Assembly (NCBI GenBank): GCA_024276775.1
Contig: JAJRWO010000241.1
Span: forward strand, 1 to 15,226
DNA: 15,226 nucleotides
DNA from: Gammaproteobacteria bacterium
GTDB taxonomy: Bacteria; Pseudomonadota; Gammaproteobacteria; Tenderiales; Tenderiaceae
Direction: 5' to 3'
Shown here one piece after another: positions 1-6,552 of the stretch (within the stretch, counting starts at the first letter, position 1; every line of letters starts with the position of its first letter). The translations under genes and the position numbers were made by a program. A model generated the notes under the pieces. The model did no database searches and had not been told where the DNA came from. It worked only from the letters and a program-made list of their open reading frames with translations.

Positions 1-635
1 GGCTTGGATTCAAGACTATCCCGATAAGATGTCTCGCGATCAACAATAGTATTGTTATGTATAGAGCGAAGCTTTTTCATCAACACTTTTCCTGTTTGTG
101 GAAAATAGTGAACCTTACGTGGATAGATATCGCCTAAATCCTCCGCTAAAAGATTAAAACCTTCAGTCTTTATAAAGTCCCGTACAAACGAAATATTCTT
201 TTTACCAATATCTGTCATATTTTCAAGAATCATACCGCCACCAAACACTTTAACCTCCAGATTTTCACGTCGACCACCATTTTTAAGAATGTCATTAATC
301 AAGGCCTCCATAGCAAAATTTCCGTAACGTGTTGCGGCACTATTCCAAATATTACTTGAGCTGCCACCCTCCTCACCTATTGGTAGCATAAAGTGATTCA
401 TGCCGCCAATTCCAAAAACACTATCCCTGACACAGGCAGAAATACACGAACCTAAAACGGTAACAATCATCTCGCCATGCATGGTCACATAGTATTCACC
501 AGGTAAAATTTTTGCGGCATAGATCTTATGATATTTATCCCAGTAACGATTGATTTTTGAAAAACCACGTAAGGCGCGTGGCGTTTTCCCTGCCGGCCCC
601 AGCTTATCTGACACATTGAACGGTGCAGTAGGCAC
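1..635 (-). CDS. cheD: CheD, chemoreceptor glutamine deamidase (3' end outside window)
   Basis: CheD deamidates (and can demethylate) specific glutamines of methyl-accepting chemotaxis proteins, helping adaptation; it acts in the cytoplasm on receptor arrays. About 211 residues are visible and the frame is open to the window edge, so the gene is cut at its 3' end. The catalytic signature is clear: TVLGSC at residues 59-64 gives Thr59 and Cys64, and GGMNHF at 77-82 gives His81, the Cys-His-Thr triad of the family. A later GGGMI segment is also typical. The N-terminal stretch of about 45 residues before the core (ALRGFSKINRYWDKYH) is common in proteobacterial CheD. The start is GTG directly after the cheR stop (TAG-GTG, same frame), with AGGA 8 nt upstream inside cheR. 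Last visible gene of the che operon; cheB is expected next but not seen. Confidence 0.93.
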   Translation of the reverse strand, partial: MPTAPFNVSDKLGPAGKTPRALRGFSKINRYWDKYHKIYAAKILPGEYYVTMHGEMIVTVLGSCISACVRDSVFGIGGMNHFMLPIGEEGGSSSNIWNSAATRYGNFAMEALINDILKNGGRRENLEVKVFGGGMILENMTDIGKKNISFVRDFIKTEGFNLLAEDLGDIYPRKVHYFPQTGKVLMKKLRSIHNNTIVDRETSYRDSLESK

Positions 636-1466
636 CTAGACAATCCTCTGGTAAATGGTTTTACCAAGAGACTTAAATCTGTCTGTTACCTTATGCAATG
701 ATTCAGAATGGCCTATAATCAAGTAGCCATCACTTCGAAGCGTTTCAGCATATCGATCAAATAACACTGACTGAGTTGCTTTATCAAAATAGATAACAAC
801 ATTTCGGCAAATGATGATATCAACACCTGCCTTAACAGGCCATGGCCCCATCAGGTTCAATTGCTTGAAAACAATCATATCTCGAAGTTCATTTGATACC
901 CTGACAAGCCCTTCCTTTTCACCCTTACCTTTATTAAACCAGCGCTTTAAAACAGCTGAAGAAATCCCATTAACCCGATCCATGCTATACACACCGCTAC
1001 TGCCGGTTTCCAGCACATTAGTATCAAGGTCTGTTGCTAATATCTTCACGTCCCAACCGGCATTATCAGGAATAGTTTCTTTTAAAGTGATAGCGAGACT
1101 GTAAGGCTCCTCACCTGTTGAACAACCTGCAGACCAGATTCGAATCTTTCTGGTATCTGCATTTAATTTCATTAACGTTGGGATTAGGGTGGTTTTTAAA
1201 TAATCAAAATGATGTTGCTCGCGAAAAAAAGAAGTCAGATTAGTTGTGACCGAATTAGTAAAATCTCCCAGCTCTGACTCATCACCACTTTCAATCAGAT
1301 CAATATAATCACTAAAGTTGTCCAAATTTAACTTTCTTAATCGCTTTGCCAAGCGACTATACATCATGTCGTGCTTGATATCCGAGAGACAAATTCCCGT
1401 ATGTTCCAGAACAAGCTTCTTTACTCGCTGGAAGTCCTTGTCCGAGAAGTCAAATTCCTTTGCCAT
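636..1466 (-). CDS. cheR: CheR, chemotaxis protein methyltransferase
   Basis: CheR transfers methyl groups from S-adenosylmethionine to glutamates of chemoreceptors, opposing CheB during adaptation. The 276 residues match the family length. An N-terminal helical domain (about 1-75) leads into NLTSFFRE (76-83); the SAM-binding motif I is WSAGCSTGEEPYS (111-123), followed by ATDLD (144-148). CRNVVIYFD (220-228) and the terminal GHSESL (252-257) are the usual landmarks. The ATG start gives a full N-terminal domain, although the Shine-Dalgarno (AATAGG about 9 nt upstream) is weak. It lies 84 nt downstream of cheW, the longest gap inside this operon, and its stop abuts the GTG of cheD, so the two are probably translationally coupled. 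No truncation or missing catalytic motif is seen. Confidence 0.96.
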   Translation of the reverse strand: MAKEFDFSDKDFQRVKKLVLEHTGICLSDIKHDMMYSRLAKRLRKLNLDNFSDYIDLIESGDESELGDFTNSVTTNLTSFFREQHHFDYLKTTLIPTLMKLNADTRKIRIWSAGCSTGEEPYSLAITLKETIPDNAGWDVKILATDLDTNVLETGSSGVYSMDRVNGISSAVLKRWFNKGKGEKEGLVRVSNELRDMIVFKQLNLMGPWPVKAGVDIIICRNVVIYFDKATQSVLFDRYAETLRSDGYLIIGHSESLHKVTDRFKSLGKTIYQRIV

Positions 1467-1550
1467 ACAGTCATACCTATTAAATTACAAACTAACATCA
1501 CAGTCACGAATAGAAATTGGATAAATTTTTCGTCAACGGCAACGACTCAA

Positions 1551-2072
1551 TCAACTATTTATGTCACCCTGATCAGATATTTTTTTTAAAACACTGGAAT
1601 TAAGCAGGTGGTCAATATCAAGTACAATAATCATCTTGTCATCAACTGTTCCAAGTCCCATCACAAAATCAGTACTGATTGCCTGGCCAAAATCGGGGGC
1701 TTGCTTCATAGAATCATCAGAAATATTATAGACCTCGGATACCGCATCGACCACTATCCCCATAATTCGGCTGCCATTATCACTATTAACCCGCAACACA
1801 ATCACAACGGTGGTTATTCCATAGGGAATAGTTTCAAGTGAAAAACGTTCCCTTAAATCAATAATCGGGACAATGGTTCCACGAAGGTTAATCACACCCT
1901 TAATGTAATCTGGCGTATTTGGAATCATAGTGACATGATCCCAGCCCTTTATTTCCTGAACACGAAGAATATCTACACCATATTCTTCTCCTGCCAATAA
2001 AAATGTCAGGTACTGATTTCCTTCTGAATTTTCAGCAAGAGTATTATTTTCCAAGCCTTGAATCATGTTCAT
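1551..2072 (-). CDS. cheW: CheW, chemotaxis coupling protein
   Basis: CheW is the soluble adaptor linking chemoreceptors to the CheA kinase in signalling arrays; it has no enzymatic activity. The 173-residue protein is one CheW domain (about 20-165) after a short hydrophilic N-terminus. Diagnostic segments are VDILRVQEIK (33-42), PDYIKGVINLRG (54-65, with the conserved Arg64 of NLRG), PIIDLRERF (69-77) and VVDAVSEV (107-114). The chosen start has AAGGA 7 nt upstream, overlapping the cheA stop (gap 11 nt), supporting translational coupling to cheA. A second in-frame ATG two codons later is possible but less well spaced. An 84-nt gap without an obvious terminator separates it from cheR; in many related operons a receptor gene sits at this point, but none is present here. 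Confidence 0.95.
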   Translation of the reverse strand: MNMIQGLENNTLAENSEGNQYLTFLLAGEEYGVDILRVQEIKGWDHVTMIPNTPDYIKGVINLRGTIVPIIDLRERFSLETIPYGITTVVIVLRVNSDNGSRIMGIVVDAVSEVYNISDDSMKQAPDFGQAISTDFVMGLGTVDDKMIIVLDIDHLLNSSVLKKISDQGDINS

Positions 2073-2083
2073 CTATTTATCCT

Positions 2084-4177
2084 TTAAGCAACCGCAGCCT
2101 GGTTTCTCAAGATCTTAACCCTTTCACGGGAAAGCGCGACCAATCCTGCCACATCGAGAATCAAGGCAACAGTGCCATCGCCTAAAATTGTCGCTCCAGA
2201 CACCCCATCAACTTTTCTATAATTTGTTTCCAGACTTTTTATAACGACCTGCTGCTGGCCTAAAAGGTCATCAACAAAAATACCTGCCTGTTTACCATCG
2301 CCTTCTACAACTACCAACAAACCATTAATCAGCTCAGTATTGACAGGTGTTATTTCAAACACATCATGAAGCCGGATAATAGGTAGATATTCTTCACGCA
2401 ATTTGTAAAGTTCGGCACCACCGGCAATTGAATTAACATTTCCAGCCTTAATCTGCAGCGACTCAATAATTGAGACCAAAGGGATAATATATGTTTCATC
2501 TCCTAAACGAACCAGCTGTCCATCTAATATCGCCAGGGTCAAGGGCAGCCTTATTGTAAATGTCGAGCCGACATCTTTTTTCGATTTGACCTCAACAATG
2601 CCACCAAGATCACGGATATTTCGCTTAACCACATCCATGCCAACGCCGCGCCCCGAAACATCACTGACGACTTCTGCCGTTGAAAACCCTGGCGCAAAAA
2701 TCAGTTCGTGCACTTTTTCATCTGACAAGGAATCATTTTCACCAATAATCCCTTTTTCAATCGCTTTTTCACGTATTCTATCTATATTCAAGCCCGCACC
2801 ATCATCATTTATTTCAATGACAATATTACCGCCTTGATGATAGGCATTTAAATGTAAAACACCTGTTTCTGGCTTGCCTTTTTCAACCCGTTCTTCCGGT
2901 AATTCAATCCCATGATCCAAAGAATTTCTGACAAGATGTACAAGTGGGTCACCAATTTTTTCCATCACGGTCTTATCAAGTTCGGTATTTTCACCCGACA
3001 TTTTCAACTCTATTTTTTTATTTAATTTGCTGCTTAAATCATGCACCAGACGTGGAAAACGGTTAAAAGAGAAGCTGATTGGTAGCATCCGTATTTGCAT
3101 CACATTTTCTTGCAGCTCACGGGTATGCTGTTCAAGTTCATCCAGTCCTTCTTGCAGCCTCTGAACTTTATCCATGGTGAAGTCTTCACCTAATTGATTA
3201 AGCATTGACTGGGTAATCACTAATTCACCCACCATATTGATAAGTGCATCAATTTTGTCAATACCCACACGAATAGAACCCGATTCAGCAGCATGGGGGT
3301 TTTTCGCTGCCACAGCTACCGACTTTTTAGCAACCACTTTCACTGGCTTCGTCTCTGCTACCGGAGTAATCACAGGCGTTTCTGGTTCCAGTGGCACCGC
3401 TTCATCTCTCGCATCCGGAACCGGAACAACTTTAAGGGTTTCAGGCTCTAAAATAGTCTCTGAAGTGATGGCGTCTATAATCAACTCACAATCTTCATCT
3501 ACCCAGGCAAACACATCTCTGACCTGTTCTTCAGTTGCACCTCCACTTAATTCTATTTGCCAGGATAAACAACACTCTTCCGGGTCAAGGAGGTCAAACT
3601 CTGGCACTGCAGACAAATCAACATTTGCCTTAATAGAGCCAAGTTCTGATAATTCTTTAATAATTCTAACCGGATCATTCCCGGTCTTGAATAAATGAGA
3701 AAGCGGCTTAAAACTAACATTCCAGCCGACTATTGAAGGGCTGGCCTTAACAGGCGTTTCTACAGCAACATCTTCCACACTGGGAGCATCACCTTTGAGC
3801 AAAGTTTCAAGTTGGTCATGGATCTCTGTTACACGTACGACATCGACTTCTTCACTGCTTCTTAACGCCGTTAACATTTCACGCAATACGTCGACTGATG
3901 CCAGCATCAAGTCAACCGCAAGCTGTGTAACATCACGACGACCATCACGCATTTCATCAAGCAGTGTTTCCAATACATGAGTAAAATCAGCCACATTCAT
4001 TAACCCAAAGGTTCCACTACCCCCTTTTATTGAATGCGCTGCACGGAAAATTGTATTAATCGATTCTACGTCTGCTTCACCAGGATTAAGCCCAAGCAGC
4101 TCAGTTTCCATGGTGTCCAGACCTTCGAAACTTTCCTCATAGAAGGTATCAAGAAACTGACTGATATCAATACTCAT
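2084..4177 (-). CDS. cheA: CheA, chemotaxis histidine kinase
   Basis: CheA autophosphorylates under receptor control and passes phosphate to CheY and CheB. The 697-residue protein shows the class layout. The P1 HPt domain (1-130) carries the phosphoacceptor in RAAHSIKGGSGTFG, His48. A second domain at about 151-237 resembles the P2/CheY-binding region. An Ala/Val/Pro-rich linker (about 245-298) precedes the P3 dimerisation helices (300-365). The P4 ATPase (366-550) has the N box LVHLVRNSLDHGIE (412-425), a G1 box at NDDGAGL (457-463) and GRGVGMDVV (509-517). The P5 CheW-like domain runs from about 552 to the end. ATG start 5 nt after the cheY stop, with AAGG only 3 nt upstream. All key catalytic residues are present. 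The linker is the only low-complexity part. Confidence 0.97.
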   Translation of the reverse strand: MSIDISQFLDTFYEESFEGLDTMETELLGLNPGEADVESINTIFRAAHSIKGGSGTFGLMNVADFTHVLETLLDEMRDGRRDVTQLAVDLMLASVDVLREMLTALRSSEEVDVVRVTEIHDQLETLLKGDAPSVEDVAVETPVKASPSIVGWNVSFKPLSHLFKTGNDPVRIIKELSELGSIKANVDLSAVPEFDLLDPEECCLSWQIELSGGATEEQVRDVFAWVDEDCELIIDAITSETILEPETLKVVPVPDARDEAVPLEPETPVITPVAETKPVKVVAKKSVAVAAKNPHAAESGSIRVGIDKIDALINMVGELVITQSMLNQLGEDFTMDKVQRLQEGLDELEQHTRELQENVMQIRMLPISFSFNRFPRLVHDLSSKLNKKIELKMSGENTELDKTVMEKIGDPLVHLVRNSLDHGIELPEERVEKGKPETGVLHLNAYHQGGNIVIEINDDGAGLNIDRIREKAIEKGIIGENDSLSDEKVHELIFAPGFSTAEVVSDVSGRGVGMDVVKRNIRDLGGIVEVKSKKDVGSTFTIRLPLTLAILDGQLVRLGDETYIIPLVSIIESLQIKAGNVNSIAGGAELYKLREEYLPIIRLHDVFEITPVNTELINGLLVVVEGDGKQAGIFVDDLLGQQQVVIKSLETNYRKVDGVSGATILGDGTVALILDVAGLVALSRERVKILRNQAAVA

Positions 4178-4182
4178 AAGCC

Positions 4183-4545
4183 TTAGCCAAGCACTTTTTT
4201 AATCGTTGCCAGCAATTGGTCAGGATTGAATGGTTTGACTATCCATCCTGTTGCACCAGCACTTTTCCCTTCTGATTTTTTCCCTGTACCCGACTCAGTC
4301 GTTAACATTAAAATCGGTATAAATTTATAATTTGGCAGTGTTCGCAACTCCTTGATCAGGCTAATGCCATCCATCCTTGGCATATTTACATCTGTCAGCA
4401 CCAAATCCACTTTAGTTTTTTTGGCCTTATCTAACGCATCAATTCCATCAACCGCATCAATGACATTAAAGCCTGCACCTTTTAGTGTAAACGTCACCAT
4501 CTGGCGCATGGATGCGGAATCATCAACTGCGAGTATCGTCGGCAT
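4183..4545 (-). CDS. cheY: CheY, single-domain chemotaxis response regulator
   Basis: CheY receives phosphate from CheA; phospho-CheY binds the flagellar motor switch or acts as a phosphate sink. The 120 residues are one receiver domain with the acidic pocket Asp8/Asp9, phosphoacceptor Asp52 (LVLTDVNMPRMDG), Thr82 and Lys104 (VKPF), matching E. coli Asp12/13, Asp57, Thr87 and Lys109 with a constant offset of five. The residue matching E. coli Tyr106 is Trp101 (GATGWIVKPF). The start has a strong Shine-Dalgarno (GAGGG, 6 nt from ATG). It follows the STAS gene by 56 nt and precedes cheA by 5 nt, so it is almost surely the cognate regulator of this CheA. Whether it drives the motor or another target cannot be told from sequence. 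Confidence 0.95.
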   Translation of the reverse strand: MPTILAVDDSASMRQMVTFTLKGAGFNVIDAVDGIDALDKAKKTKVDLVLTDVNMPRMDGISLIKELRTLPNYKFIPILMLTTESGTGKKSEGKSAGATGWIVKPFNPDQLLATIKKVLG

Positions 4546-4601
4546 ACTTTTTCCCTCTTTATCTCAATCGTCCTTGCTCGGTGTGACTGGCGTAACATCC
4601 G

Positions 4602-4898
4602 TCACAATTGCAATATCTCTTTCAGACCGGTTAAATCTGCGGCATACACCAGTGCTTCTGTGGGATTTCGCCAGCTAACACTCAGCCCTGACTCCACTGC
4701 CTCTTGAAAAAATGCGGTGACTAGCTGCAAGCCAGCAGCATCAATTCTTTCTAACTGTGATGCATCCAACACAATGGGGGTATTCTGGCTCGATGCCTGC
4801 TGTAAAAGCACCTTAAAATCAGATACCAACGATACATCCAATACTTCACTGCATTCGATAACCATCTCTGAACCAACTGCACCAGTGTCCATCGACAT
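4602..4898 (-). CDS. STAS-domain protein, first gene of the che operon
   Basis: A 98-residue single STAS domain, the fold of anti-sigma-factor antagonists. The visible signature is IVLDASQLERIDAAGLQL (42-59), followed by an amphipathic helix and a last helix with DLTGLKEIL (89-97). In classical antagonists (SpoIIAA, RsbV) the DS(S/T)G motif carries the phosphorylated serine; here both positions are Ala (54, 55), so phosphorylation at this site is impossible. STAS genes of this kind are known at the head of gammaproteobacterial che operons, but their role is poorly defined. I chose the ATG with GGAG 5 nt upstream. A TTG 13 codons earlier (at 4937) keeps the frame open but lies at the predicted transcription start. 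No partner kinase or sigma factor is encoded nearby. Confidence 0.85.
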   Translation of the reverse strand: MSMDTGAVGSEMVIECSEVLDVSLVSDFKVLLQQASSQNTPIVLDASQLERIDAAGLQLVTAFFQEAVESGLSVSWRNPTEALVYAADLTGLKEILQL

Positions 4899-4940
4899 AA
4901 TCTCTCCATTTTCAATGCTGTCAATTGCTTCACACAAATG

Positions 4941-4967
4941 TTAACGGCAGCATAAAGACGAGCTTTA
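4941..4967 (-). promoter_or_regulatory. Predicted sigma-28 (FliA) promoter of the che operon
   Basis: Read on the minus strand, TAAAGCTC is followed by exactly 11 nt and then GCCGTTAA. The enterobacterial FliA consensus is TAAAGTTT-N11-GCCGATAA; the -35 core TAAAG is perfect and the -10 matches 7 of 8. It ends 42 nt before the STAS ATG and would start transcription near 4934, giving a leader of about 36 nt. This places the operon in the late flagellar regulon by inference. Confidence 0.75.
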
Positions 4968-5011
4968 GAGAGAAATTTAGCAAAGAATTATCAAATTAAG
5001 CCTGCCAGAAA

Positions 5012-5153
5012 TCTTAAGGAATGGAAATCATATAACGTTTGCAGATGGCATCTCTGCTTCGGTGCCTATTTAGATATTCTGACTGGAGAAAAAATGAGGA
5101 ACGTCCAACGAGACGCTGAGGCAGAGATGCCCGTTGATTTCCATTCCCTAGGA
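5012..5153. repeat. Long imperfect inverted repeat / MITE-like palindrome after cysG
   Basis: The outer arms match perfectly over 13 bp (GGAATGGAAATCA at 5018-5030 against 5135-5147), and extend outward to 5012/5153 with two differences. Inner arms GGCATCTCTGC (5047-5057) pair with 5121-5131 and continue to 5064/5114 as an 18-bp stem that is unbroken on the plus strand if three G-U wobbles are allowed. The left side has extra bases (5031-5046) opposite only 3 on the right. A 43-nt loop (5068-5110) remains. TA dinucleotides flank both ends (5015-5016, 5149-5150), as for some miniature elements. The right arm covers the cysG stop codon. There is no T-run on either strand, so this is not a standard terminator. 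Identity as a mobile element or RNA is inference. Confidence 0.7.
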
Positions 5154-6548
5154 ACAACCTGCAGTCGGTTGATACCAACTAAAACGTTGATGCAACTGCA
5201 CCACTTGACCAATAATCAGCAAGGTCGGCGCACGCACCTCATGTTCACGTATCAGTTGAGAAAGATTGTTCAGCGTGCCAATAAATACGCGCTGTGAAAC
5301 AGTTGTACCCTGCTGCACCAAAGCCGCTGGCATATCTGACGAGACGCCATGTTGAATCAGCTTTTTACAAATAATATCCAACCCGGCAAGTCCCATATAA
5401 ACCACCACGGTTTGATGCGGTTGTGCCAGTGCCTGCCATTGCAGATCAACACTGCCATCCTTTAATTGGCCAGTAACAAACATGACTGACTGGGCATAGT
5501 CTCGATGCGTCAGTGGGATACCGGCATAACTGGAACAACCTGCCGCCGCGGTAACCCCCGGCACCACCTGAAACGGGATGCCTTCATCAGCCAGGCCAGC
5601 GATTTCTTCACCACCCCGGCCAAAGATAAACGGATCGCCGCCCTTGAGGCGCAACACCCGCTTGCCCTGCTTGGCCAGATCCACCAGTAACTGGTTAATT
5701 TCCTCCTGACGCACGGCGTGGTAGGCACGTTTTTTACCCACATAAATCTGTTCTGCTTCACGCCGAACCAAATCAAGAATTTGCGGCGAAACCAAACGGT
5801 CATAAAGCACCACATCGGCCACCTGCATCAGACGCAAAGCACGAAAGGTTAGCAAGTCCGGATCCCCGGGGCCAGCGCCCACCAGATAAACTTCGCCTTT
5901 GGCGGGCGGCGCACTGTTTGCCGCTTCGATGGCTCTTTTCAAGGCCTCTTCGGCCTGTGCATCACGATTGGAATAAACCATCTCTGCCACTGGGCCATCA
6001 ATAATGCCTTCCCAAAAATGACGACGCTGGGACAGGGTTTTGAAACGTTTTTTCACCGGCTGACGAAAACGCCGCGTTAGCTCGGCAAGGCGACCGTAAC
6101 TGTGCGGAATCATGGTTTCCAATCGGGCCCGCAACAAACGCCCCAGGGTGGGTGACGCCCCCCCCGTGGAAACAGCCACCACCACTGGCGAACGATCGAT
6201 AATGGATGGTAAAATAAAAGTACACAGCTCGGGCGCATCAGCAACATTCACTGGCACACCGCGTTGTTTGGCAGCCTCATAAACCTGGCGATTAACGCTC
6301 ATGTCATCGGTAGCCGCAATCACCAGTGCAGCCCCAGACAAATGCGAGGCTTCATATTTCGCTGTTATATGCTCAACTTGACCCACATCACAGCGGCTCT
6401 GCAATGAAGCCGTTATAGCAGGTGAAACAACACGTACCTTAGCCCCGGCCCGCAGCAATAAACCAACCTTACGTGCAGCCACATTGCCACCACCCACCAC
6501 CAGTACCAGTCGTTTTTTTAGATCAACAAATATAGGTAAATAATCCAC
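5148..6548 (-). CDS. cysG: CysG, fused siroheme synthase
   Basis: CysG makes siroheme, the cofactor of sulfite and nitrite reductases, from uroporphyrinogen III. The 466 residues (E. coli has 457) cover both halves. The N-terminal dehydrogenase/ferrochelatase half starts with the NAD-binding motif VLVVGGGNVAARK (15-27) and has Asp104 in NVADAPELC, the position of the catalytic Asp of Salmonella CysG; STGGASP (127-133) is the conserved loop. The SAM-dependent methyltransferase half has VGAGPGDPDLLT (223-234), LKGGDPFIFGRGGEE (301-315), VVPGVTAAAG (328-337) and a terminal APTLLIIG (440-447). The start is GTG, 4 nt after the serS stop, with AAGG about 10 nt upstream. The coding strand has a run of eight G at codons 128-131. 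The stop codon lies at the edge of the inverted repeat, so the last few residues may be shaped by that element. Confidence 0.96.
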   Translation of the reverse strand: MDYLPIFVDLKKRLVLVVGGGNVAARKVGLLLRAGAKVRVVSPAITASLQSRCDVGQVEHITAKYEASHLSGAALVIAATDDMSVNRQVYEAAKQRGVPVNVADAPELCTFILPSIIDRSPVVVAVSTGGASPTLGRLLRARLETMIPHSYGRLAELTRRFRQPVKKRFKTLSQRRHFWEGIIDGPVAEMVYSNRDAQAEEALKRAIEAANSAPPAKGEVYLVGAGPGDPDLLTFRALRLMQVADVVLYDRLVSPQILDLVRREAEQIYVGKKRAYHAVRQEEINQLLVDLAKQGKRVLRLKGGDPFIFGRGGEEIAGLADEGIPFQVVPGVTAAAGCSSYAGIPLTHRDYAQSVMFVTGQLKDGSVDLQWQALAQPHQTVVVYMGLAGLDIICKKLIQHGVSSDMPAALVQQGTTVSQRVFIGTLNNLSQLIREHEVRAPTLLIIGQVVQLHQRFSWYQPTAGCS

Positions 6549-6552
6549 TCGG

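Noticed and set aside
485..667. Minus-strand 60-codon ORF over the cheR/cheD junction
   Set aside because: It is out of frame with both genes; the cheD frame gives the catalytic Cys-His-Thr motifs instead.
3237..3698. Plus-strand ORF of 153 codons inside cheA
   Set aside because: It is the antisense of the P2-like domain and Ala/Val/Pro-rich linker of CheA; its Ser/Thr-rich composition is a mirror of that low-complexity coding.
5012..5153. The inverted repeat as an intrinsic terminator of cysG
   Set aside because: The loop is 43 nt, the stem is interrupted by a large asymmetric bulge, and no T-run follows on either strand.
5094..5297. Plus-strand ORF of 67 codons with a good Shine-Dalgarno (GGAG-N5-ATG) starting in the loop of the inverted repeat
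   Set aside because: Most of it is antisense to the conserved C-terminal part of cysG and it shows no recognisable motif; the start signal is probably chance.
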